In this document: positions 16,135 through 22,338 of the stretch, piece by piece
Layout of the letters: every line of letters starts with the position of its first letter
Numbering within the stretch: the stretch's first letter is position 1
Assembly: GCA_044338255.1 (NCBI GenBank)
Contig: JBIILZ010000061.1
Coordinates: 1-24,385 of the forward strand
DNA length: 24,385 nucleotides
Direction: 5' to 3'
Origin: CAIUVD01 sp044338255
GTDB lineage: Bacteria; Planctomycetota; UBA11346
Position numbers and translations under genes: made by a program
Notes under the pieces: generated by a model
The model's database searches: none
Told to the model about the DNA's origin: nothing
The model's input: the letters and a program-made list of their open reading frames with translations, nothing else

Positions 16135-16159
16135 GAGCCTGTTGGAGATAGGCTCCTAG
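16131..16159. repeat. Perfect 10-bp inverted repeat over the flgA stop codon
   Basis: CTAGGAGCCT (16131-16140) pairs perfectly with AGGCTCCTAG (16150-16159) around a 9-nt loop. The flgA stop codon TAG is inside the left arm. No T run follows, so it is not a typical intrinsic terminator. A 12-nt extension of the left arm, CTAGGAGCCTGT, recurs as its reverse complement at 17947-17958, so this is probably a member of an interspersed repeat family. Confidence 0.8.
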
Positions 16160-16225
16160 CGGGTGGGTGTTGCGCGATGAATCGAAGCTATTGCCCCGCT
16201 TGGTGCTGACCTAGTCTGTGAAGCC

Positions 16226-16948
16226 ATGATCAAACCCCGTCTCCTCAAACTATCAGGTGAAGCCCTGGGCTCGGCTGACGGCATTTTCGATTATGCCGAA
16301 GTCGACCGCGTCTGCCGCGAACTGGTCGATGGTTCTCGCCATCAGCCGGTGGCGGTGGTCATCGGTGGCGGCAACATCCTGCGCGGTGCGACGCTGCGCG
16401 GGCGTTCGTCGGATCCGACGCGTGGCGACTACATGGGCATGCTCGCGACCATGATCAACGCCATGGCCCTCGCCGAAGGCATCGAGCGCGCCGGCGGTCA
16501 CAGCCTGGTTGTCGGTCCACATGCGTTCCCCAATGTCTGCGTCGGTTATGAGCGGTCACGGGTGATCGAGGCCCTCGGCCGGGGCATCATCGTGGTCTTC
16601 GGCGGCGGCACCGGTCATCCGTTCTTCACCACCGATACGACCGCCGCCTTGCGCGCTGCCGAGATCGGCGCCGGTGAACTGCTCAAAGGCAGCAAGGTCG
16701 ATGGCATCTACACTTCCGATCCGAAGAAGGATCCTACCGCCCTGCGCTTCGAGCGACTGACTTTCGACGAGGCCATCAATGGCCGCTATGCGGTGATGGA
16801 TACGGCGGCCTTCGCGCTGTGTCGTGATCAGCACATCTTCATCCGCGTCTTCAACATGACCCTGCCCGGCGAAATCGCTGCGGCATTGGGCCCGAATCCC
16901 CCAGGTACACTTGTTGGCGAAGCTTCTCGCCAAGGACATGCTTCATGA
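16226..16948 (+). CDS. pyrH: Uridylate (UMP) kinase
   Basis: A 240-residue kinase that converts UMP to UDP in pyrimidine synthesis. The amino-acid-kinase-family motifs are present: LLKLSGEAL (K8), IGGGNILRG (47-54), RGDYMGMLATMINAMAL (67-82), VVFGGGTGHPFFTTDTTAALRA (middle), and KVDGIYTSDPKKDP, then VMDTAAFALC. The length matches bacterial PyrH. The stop TGA overlaps the frr start codon as ATGA. The usual neighbours rpsB and tsf are not in this window. The region before the ATG contains the flgA-end hairpin and no clear promoter. Confidence 0.97.
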   Translation: MIKPRLLKLSGEALGSADGIFDYAEVDRVCRELVDGSRHQPVAVVIGGGNILRGATLRGRSSDPTRGDYMGMLATMINAMALAEGIERAGGHSLVVGPHAFPNVCVGYERSRVIEALGRGIIVVFGGGTGHPFFTTDTTAALRAAEIGAGELLKGSKVDGIYTSDPKKDPTALRFERLTFDEAINGRYAVMDTAAFALCRDQHIFIRVFNMTLPGEIAAALGPNPPGTLVGEASRQGHAS

Positions 16949-17505
16949 GCCTCGATGCCGAACTTGCCGATATCAAATCGAAATTCGACAAATCCTTCGC
17001 CCAGCTGAATCACGAATTCATGGGTATCCGTACCGGTCGGGCGACCACCGCGATCGTCGAGAATGTGCAGGTCGAGGCCTACGGTTCACGCATGCCGCTG
17101 CCGCAATGCGCCTCGGTGAGCGTGCCGGATGCGACTACCATATTGATCAAGCCCTGGGACAAGACGCTGCTCAAATTTCTTGAGCGCGCCCTGTCGGAAG
17201 CCGATTTGGGCATGACTCCGCAAAGCGATGGTTTGGTCATCCGCATGAATCTGCCACCGCTCTCGACCGAGCGCCGCAAGCAGCTGGCGACGCAAGCCAA
17301 GGAAGCCGCCGAACGGGCCAAGGTTTCGATGCGCAATGTCCGCCGTGACGGCATCAAGCATGTCGAGACCAAGGGCAAGGATGCCAAGATGCCCGAAGAT
17401 CTGATCAAGAAGACCGTGGAAAAAGTCGGCGAAATGCTCAAAGAAGCAGAAGCCAAGATCGAAAAGAGCCTGCGCGAGAAGACCGAAGCGATCATGACCA
17501 TCTGA
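16945..17505 (+). CDS. frr: Ribosome recycling factor
   Basis: A 186-residue RRF, which together with EF-G splits the post-termination ribosome. The whole sequence follows the family: GIRTGRATTAIVENVQVEAYGSRMPLPQCASVSVPDA at 27-63, KPWDKTLLKFLERALSEADLGMTP, RMNLPPLSTERRKQLA, then VSMRNVRRDGI and a charged C-terminal helix. The length is normal (185 in E. coli). It overlaps pyrH by 4 nt, the classic pyrH-frr order. About 220 nt downstream begins the first heptamer array, and a 104-bp inverted-repeat element lies between, so a transcript could end in either. Confidence 0.98.
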   Translation: MSLDAELADIKSKFDKSFAQLNHEFMGIRTGRATTAIVENVQVEAYGSRMPLPQCASVSVPDATTILIKPWDKTLLKFLERALSEADLGMTPQSDGLVIRMNLPPLSTERRKQLATQAKEAAERAKVSMRNVRRDGIKHVETKGKDAKMPEDLIKKTVEKVGEMLKEAEAKIEKSLREKTEAIMTI

Positions 17506-17572
17506 GATTGGGGATAGCGCCAGCGCTTCCGGCTCAGCTCTCGGCTATTTTCCGATGGGCGCAGCCTTCCCC

Positions 17573-17676
17573 CTGGGAGCGCCGGGCACCAGCCCGGCCC
17601 AACCTGCCCTTGAAGGTACAGGTACAAATAAGCTGTTCGAACCCGCAAGGCCTGGGCTGGTGCCCGGCGCTCCCAG
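17573..17676. repeat. 104-bp imperfect inverted-repeat element
   Basis: Two long arms face each other: 17573-17599 and 17649-17676. The right arm, reverse-complemented, matches the left over its whole 27-28 nt, with a single 1-nt insertion (AGCCC-GGCC against AGCCCAGGCC). The loop is about 49 nt. Arms are GC-rich (GGGAGCGCCGGGCACCAGCC). There is no open transposase and no clear target-site duplication. It looks like a palindromic intergenic repeat or small MITE. In the transcript it would fold into a very stable stem and could also block transcription after frr. Confidence 0.85.
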
Positions 17677-17724
17677 GAGTGGGCCAAGCACCCCATCCAC
17701 CTTGCGCTACGAGAGATTCGTAAG

Positions 17725-17878
17725 CTGGTCTCTGGTCTCTGGTCTCTGGTCTCTGGTCTCTGGTCTCTGGTCTCTGGTCTCTGGTCTCTGGTCTCTGGTC
17801 TCTGGTCGCTGGTCTCTGGTCTCTGGTCGCTGGTCTCTGGTCTCTGGTCTCTGGTCTCTGGTCGCTGGTCTCTGGTCG
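17725..17878 (+). repeat. Heptamer array 1, 22 units of CTGGTCT
   Basis: Twenty-two consecutive 7-nt units with no insertions or deletions. Eighteen are CTGGTCT and four are CTGGTCG (units 12, 15, 20 and 22). It lies about 220 nt after frr, and the repeat reads in the sense of frr. Because seven is not a multiple of three, the array gives open frames of 7-residue repeats on both strands (for example the DQRPETR pattern on the minus strand). I regard these as artefacts. Confidence 0.95.
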
Positions 17879-17946
17879 CTGTCACCAGGCTGTGCAACAC
17901 TGGCCATGGCTGCTTATCAGCGGTGCAGATTTCCGGCTATCGTCGG

Positions 17947-17958
17947 ACAGGCTCCTAG
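17947..17958 (-). repeat. Second copy of the CTAGGAGCCTGT motif
   Basis: The 12-mer ACAGGCTCCTAG is the exact reverse complement of CTAGGAGCCTGT at 16131-16142. Unlike the copy at flgA, no second arm lies next to it. It ends 8 nt before the ATG of the 51-residue remnant. One extra base pattern (GG before ACAGG) also resembles the flgA copy. Confidence 0.7.
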
Positions 17959-17966
17959 ACTCGGGC

Positions 17967-18122
17967 ATGCGCGCACTCCTGACCTTCACCGCGGTTGCTG
18001 TCCCCACGTTTTTGGCGGCGGCTGAGCCTCCCGCACCGGCAGTTTTCAATCACGGCGGCAAACCGGCCTTCAGCCTGACTTTGCCCGCCGACTGGGACGC
18101 TATCCATGCCGAGAGCAAATGA
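17967..18122 (+). pseudogene. Remnant of a secreted-protein gene (5' end only)
   Basis: A 51-residue reading frame with a convincing signal peptide (MRALLTFTAVAVPTFLAA, cleavage likely after AAA) followed by a short mature stretch ending in KPAFSLTLPADWDAIHAESK and TGA. 'FSLTLPADWD' reads like the beginning of a secreted or PsbP-like domain, not like a complete protein. The same frame continues after the TGA for about 19 more sense codons before a second TGA at the edge of array 2. No clear Shine-Dalgarno precedes it. I infer a gene whose 3' part was lost where the heptamer array now begins. A short secreted peptide is possible but less likely. Confidence 0.4.
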
Positions 18123-18181
18123 GCACAGGTGTCCGGTCCAAGGGCCGCCAGGCCTGCTGTGGAGTTGATGTCGATATCGTG

Positions 18182-18391
18182 ACCAGAGGCCAGGGACCAG
18201 AGGCCAGGAACCTGGAGCCAGGAGCCAAGAACCAGGGGCCAGAGACCAGAGACCAGAGACCAGAGACCAGGAACCAGGAGCCAGGGGCCAGAGACCAGAG
18301 GCCAGAGACCAGAGACCAGAGACCAGAGACCAGAGACCAGAGACCAGAGACCAGGAACCTGGGACCAGCGTCCAACGACCAGCGACCAGAA
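18182..18391 (-). repeat. Heptamer array 2, 30 units, inverted relative to array 1
   Basis: Thirty units of 7 nt in perfect register, written on the + strand mostly as ACCAGAG, with variants GCCAGAG, ACCAGGA, GCCAGGG, ACCTGGA and others. On the minus strand it is the same CTGGTCT family. About half the units differ from the consensus, but none changes length. It ends 13 nt before the stop of the histidine kinase gene and reads in the sense of that gene. With array 1 it makes a long inverted pair separated by 303 bp. Confidence 0.95.
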
Positions 18392-18404
18392 GCTGGTCGC
18401 CTGC

Positions 18405-21400
18405 CTATCCGATCCACTTCTCCAGCATCTTCCGCAAATCATCGATGGTGTACGGCTTGGCCAGATAGTCATCCATTCCCACCCCGAGGCAGCGTTCGCG
18501 GTCTCCGGCCATGGCGTGGGCGGTCACCGCCACGATGCAGGCTCGGCGATTGAGATGGCCAGCATCCATGCGCCGCATCAAGGCCGTTTCACGGGCCTCG
18601 CGTTCGCGAAAGAGCTTGGTGGCCTCAATGCCATCGAGCTTCGGCATCTGGCAATCCATCAGCACCAGGTCATAGGTTTCGACGGCCAGGGTATCGAGGG
18701 CTTCTTCGCCGCAGGAGACTGCCGACGAACGTAGACCGAGGACTTCCAGGATGCGCAGGGCCAACATGCGGTTGGTGGCATTGTCTTCGACCACCAGCAC
18801 GCGCTTGCCGGCGAGGCCCTTGCGCTTCACGGTAGGGGCGTTGATCGTCACCGGCGGCGCGCCGGTGAGCAGCTGGTTCATGGTCGTCAGCAGGTTGGCA
18901 TTGCGCAGCGGCTTGACTACCAGGGCGGTGGCGCCGGTGGTCACCAGCAGGCGTTCCTTATGACGCTGGAATATCGGCGCCAGCAGGGCGATGCCGACGC
19001 GCTCGCCGGCGCGCTCGGCGCGGATCGCCTGTACCAGGTCGCGGGCATCGCCATCGCTCAGATATTGGGCGGTAAGGACGGCGACGATGCGTCCCGAGCG
19101 GATCGCATCCACCGCTTGATGGATGCTGGGGACCTCAAGGGTCCGGCAGCCCCAGGCCGAGAGCATGGTGCTGGCGATTTGCCGCGAGGTCGGGCTGGGA
19201 TCGGCGACCAGCACCGTGGACTTGGCGAGATCAGGATGGATTTCGCAGGTCTCCCCAGGAACCACTGGCAGGACCACGTTGAAGGTGAACGTGCTGCCCT
19301 GGCCCAGGCTGCTGATGACGGCGATGTCGCCGCCCATGCAGCTCACCAGACGCTGGCTGATGGCTAGGCCCAGACCGGTGCCGCCATGTTTGCGGGTGGT
19401 GCTGTCATCGCCCTGTACGAAGGGTCTGAAAAGCCGGGGCACGACCTCGGCCGGGATGCCGATGCCGGTATCCTTGACCGCAAATGACAGACGTACGGAG
19501 CCTGCCGACGCACCTTCAGGCGGTGCATGGTGGTGTACCGAAAGCAGGACCTCGCCGCGTTCGGTGAACTTCACGGCATTGCCGAGGAGGTTGACGATGA
19601 TCTGACGCAGCCGCGTGGGGTCGCCGCTGACGTGTGCGGGCACTCCCGAATCCACCAGGCAGCCGATTTCGAGTCCTTTGCCCATGGCCTGCTCGGCGAC
19701 GATGGTCACTGCCGATTCGACCAGTTCACGGACATCGAAGCTGATGTTTTCGAGCTCCAGGCCGCCGGCCTCGATCTTGGACAGATCGAGGATGTCATTG
19801 ATCAGCACCAAGAGGTTGTCAGCGCACATCTTCACCGTGTCGACCAGTTCCGCGTGCTCTTGCGGCAAGTCGGATTCCTGGAGCAGCGAGGTCATGCCGA
19901 TCACCCCATTCAAGGGCGTGCGCAGTTCATGGCTCATGATCGCCAGGAAGCTGCTCTTGGCGCGCACCGCGTCTTCGGCGGTGTGCCGCGCGATGACCAG
20001 CTGGCTCTCACGTTCGCGTTCGACGCTGATGTCACGCAGCAGCGAGCCGAGATGGGTGACATGGCCGAGATCGTCGAGGACCGCGATCAAGACCTGCGAG
20101 ACCGGCACGTTGCGGCCATCGCGGCTGACGAGTTCGGTTTCGCCGCGCCACACGCCGTGGTTGTGCGCCAAGGGCTGGGCCGTGTTGCGCTGGATCTCGC
20201 GCGAAGCCGTCGAGAAGAAGGTCTCGACCGGAATCTTGCCGAGGATCTCCTGCTCCGGGATCGCCAGCATCCGTCGTGCGGCGCTGTTCAGGAAGGCGGT
20301 ATTGCCTTGGGCATCGCCAACCACCACGCAGTCGGTGGTGGCCTCTATCAAGCCCGCCAGCAGGCGTCGTTCGGCCTCGGCCTTGCGCCGCTCGGTGACA
20401 TCGCGGATAAGCACCTGCACGGCTTCGCGGCCATCGATCTCCAAGACCGCTTCGCGAACTTCGGCTTCGATCGCCCGTCCATCGAGGGCGAACATCGTCC
20501 ATTCGTTGAGCTTGTCCGATGAGGTCTTGCCGGTCCGCGGAGGCAGCGCCGCGCGTGTCGCGGAACTGGCCTCTTGGCCGTTTGAGGGCCGGTGGGTGCT
20601 GCCATCGACCAGCTTCGAGAAGGGGGTCTCCATCAACACCCGCCGTGAAGGAGCCCCGAACAGGCGTGCCGCGGCGCGATTGGCGTCGAGGATGGTGTCG
20701 CCATCGACCACCAGGATGGGGTCGGCACTGCGCTGGAACAGCATCCGATAGCGCTGCTGGCTGGCTTCGGCACGATGCGCGGTCTCGCGCTGCCGGGCAA
20801 CCGTGCGATCGACCACGCCCGCGAGATAGCCTAATTCATCGCTGCCATCGACGGTGATGCGTGCCGATGATTCCTTTTCCTGTGCCGAGATTTCCCGACC
20901 CAGGCGGACGATGCGCCGCAACACCGTTCGCTCGAGCAGCCACATCAGGAAACCGGTGAAGCCGAGCAGGGCGAGGATGCCGCAGACCACCAGCTCACGC
21001 ATCGTGCGCCGGGCCAGGAGATCGACCGGCCGGGGCAATTCCATGGTCGCCTGCGCCGCCACGCGACCGTCGAGGCCGATGAGCTGGATTCGGCCGCGCA
21101 AGCGTTCGTCATCGACCACGTCGATGCTGCGCGGCGGCTGGTTTGAAGTTGCGATCGTCAAGGCTACCGGCGGGAGAGCCGATTCCGTGAACTCATTGAG
21201 CGCCGAGCGATCGAGCTCGCGCAGCAGCATGCAGACCCCACGCGGCTCGCCTTTCCCGTCGCTGTCGAATACCGGCAACAAGGTCAATGCGTAGATCAGG
21301 CCATCACTGGCGATCAGTCCGACCTGTTCGCGGCCGGCCTTGATCTCGGGCAGGAGCTCGGGAGCCAGGACGAACAAATTGTTCGGATAGGGCGGCATGT

Positions 21401-21761
21401 CCGCTGCCCGTGAAGAGACCCAACCCAGGAGGCGCCCGTTGAAATCGAGATAAGCGATGGTGGTGACGTGCGAATCGACTACCGCGCTGGGGACGAGATT
21501 CTTCGCCGCAAAGTTTTGATCCGGCTGCTGGACATAATTGTAGGCATCGGTCCAGTTCGACCACTGCAAGGCGACGGTACGTTGCGACTTGAGCATGGCG
21601 GTGACGGTTTGCGTGACCGAATCCAGTTCATGCTCGGCGAGGGTTCGCTCCAATTCATTGAAGCGCCTGAGAACGATGACGATGATCAGGATTGTCGCCA
21701 AGGCGGCCAACAACGTTGCTGCCAGCAGAACCAGCAGGATGCTCTTTACACGGATCGACAT
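18405..21761 (-). CDS. Hybrid sensor histidine kinase with CHASE4-like sensor, two PAS domains and two receivers
   Basis: A 1118-residue inner-membrane kinase, numbered from the ATG at 21761. TM1 is about 7-32. A periplasmic CHASE4-like sensor (with LQWSNWTDAYNYV near 66-78) runs to about 250, then TM2 (about 256-276) and a HAMP-like linker. PAS1 covers about 336-458 and PAS2 about 466-588. HisKA has SHELRTPLNGVIGM with phosphoacceptor H611. The ATPase has N728, DTGIGIP (764) and GGTGLGL (793). The first receiver (about 849-965) lacks the acceptor Asp (VAVLTAQYLSDG) and looks inactive. The last receiver (about 986-1118) has VEDN, acceptor D1036 in LMDCQMPKLDG, and K1102. A GTG at 21767 is possible, but GAGG lies 5 nt before this ATG. 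No response regulator gene is adjacent. Confidence 0.93.
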   Translation of the reverse strand: MSIRVKSILLVLLAATLLAALATILIIVIVLRRFNELERTLAEHELDSVTQTVTAMLKSQRTVALQWSNWTDAYNYVQQPDQNFAAKNLVPSAVVDSHVTTIAYLDFNGRLLGWVSSRAADMPPYPNNLFVLAPELLPEIKAGREQVGLIASDGLIYALTLLPVFDSDGKGEPRGVCMLLRELDRSALNEFTESALPPVALTIATSNQPPRSIDVVDDERLRGRIQLIGLDGRVAAQATMELPRPVDLLARRTMRELVVCGILALLGFTGFLMWLLERTVLRRIVRLGREISAQEKESSARITVDGSDELGYLAGVVDRTVARQRETAHRAEASQQRYRMLFQRSADPILVVDGDTILDANRAAARLFGAPSRRVLMETPFSKLVDGSTHRPSNGQEASSATRAALPPRTGKTSSDKLNEWTMFALDGRAIEAEVREAVLEIDGREAVQVLIRDVTERRKAEAERRLLAGLIEATTDCVVVGDAQGNTAFLNSAARRMLAIPEQEILGKIPVETFFSTASREIQRNTAQPLAHNHGVWRGETELVSRDGRNVPVSQVLIAVLDDLGHVTHLGSLLRDISVERERESQLVIARHTAEDAVRAKSSFLAIMSHELRTPLNGVIGMTSLLQESDLPQEHAELVDTVKMCADNLLVLINDILDLSKIEAGGLELENISFDVRELVESAVTIVAEQAMGKGLEIGCLVDSGVPAHVSGDPTRLRQIIVNLLGNAVKFTERGEVLLSVHHHAPPEGASAGSVRLSFAVKDTGIGIPAEVVPRLFRPFVQGDDSTTRKHGGTGLGLAISQRLVSCMGGDIAVISSLGQGSTFTFNVVLPVVPGETCEIHPDLAKSTVLVADPSPTSRQIASTMLSAWGCRTLEVPSIHQAVDAIRSGRIVAVLTAQYLSDGDARDLVQAIRAERAGERVGIALLAPIFQRHKERLLVTTGATALVVKPLRNANLLTTMNQLLTGAPPVTINAPTVKRKGLAGKRVLVVEDNATNRMLALRILEVLGLRSSAVSCGEEALDTLAVETYDLVLMDCQMPKLDGIEATKLFREREARETALMRRMDAGHLNRRACIVAVTAHAMAGDRERCLGVGMDDYLAKPYTIDDLRKMLEKWIG

Positions 21762-21838
21762 CGACACCTCAGGCCGGCCATGCGACCGGAAGTGGGTAGC
21801 ATGGCATGTGTATACGGTTGCTCCAGTCCCGTCCGGGC

Positions 21839-21878
21839 GATGAGATGAGATGAGAGGCGAGGCGAGGCGAGGCGAGGT
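21839..21878. repeat. Pentanucleotide microsatellite in the divergent region
   Basis: Eight pentamers in a row: three GATGA, four GAGGC, then GAGGT. They lie in the 186-nt gap between the start of the kinase gene (minus) and ybaB (plus). A TATACA-like -10 for the kinase would lie around 21809-21814, but I see no matching -35 and the call is weak. No other clear signal is visible in this gap. Confidence 0.9.
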
Positions 21879-21947
21879 TCCAAACGTTGCAGATGCGTTC
21901 TGCCGTCAATGCGCTTTACGCCCTTAAGCAGAGGATACCGTCCAGGC

Positions 21948-22304
21948 ATGGATCTTGACCAGCTCTCCAGCTCCCTCGGCCCGTTGCAAGACGCGATGAA
22001 GAAGGGTGACGCACAACGTGCAAGTACCCTACTCGTCGGTTCGGCGGGTGGCGGAGCCGTGCAAGTGACACTCAAGGGTGATCTGACTATCGCCAAGGTC
22101 GTCATCGCCCCGGCGGCAGCGGCCTCATGCGTCGGCGATGCGGGCTTGCTCGAAGATCTGGTGGCGGCCGCCACCAACGACGCCCTGCGCCAATACCGTA
22201 CACGCTTCGGCGCCTCCCCCGAGGAACAGGTGCAGAAATCCCTCGCTGGCGGCAACATGGCCTCCCTACTCGGGCCTCTTATGGCCTCACTCGGTCGCCG
22301 TTAA
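21948..22304 (+). CDS. ybaB: YbaB/EbfC-family nucleoid-associated protein
   Basis: A 118-residue small DNA-binding protein of the YbaB/EbfC family. The sequence begins MDLDQLSSSLGPLQDAMKKG, and the core VGSAGGGAVQVTLKGDLTIAKVVIAPAAAASC has the Gly-rich turn and 'vtv.g.g.v..v.i' strands of the family; the region ending LEDLVAAATNDAL matches its helix. Members dimerise and bind DNA, often with a role in gene expression. I used the ATG at 21948; a longer reading from 21909 exists but would add a non-family leader. It lacks the usual dnaX-ybaB-recR neighbourhood. The downstream protease starts 34 nt after its stop. Confidence 0.85.
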   Translation: MDLDQLSSSLGPLQDAMKKGDAQRASTLLVGSAGGGAVQVTLKGDLTIAKVVIAPAAAASCVGDAGLLEDLVAAATNDALRQYRTRFGASPEEQVQKSLAGGNMASLLGPLMASLGRR

Positions 22305-22338
22305 GCCTGACCGTCTCTATTTTTTTGGAATAACCGCC

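Noticed and set aside
16131..16159. Intrinsic terminator after flgA
   Set aside because: The hairpin is strong but is followed by GC-rich sequence and no T run. I recorded it as a repeat instead.
17573..17676. Short open frame with a WERRAPARP-like phrase inside the inverted-repeat element
   Set aside because: This phrase arises from translating a GC-rich palindromic repeat and is best explained as an artefact.
17725..18391. Repetitive proteins with DQRPETR or WSLVSGL repeats
   Set aside because: A stop-free 7-bp unit repeated in all frames automatically yields long open frames on both strands. There is no start or ribosome binding site pattern that favours any of them.
17573..18391. A complete insertion sequence or mobile element in the repeat island
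   Set aside because: There is no transposase reading frame, and I could not identify target-site duplications around either inverted repeat.
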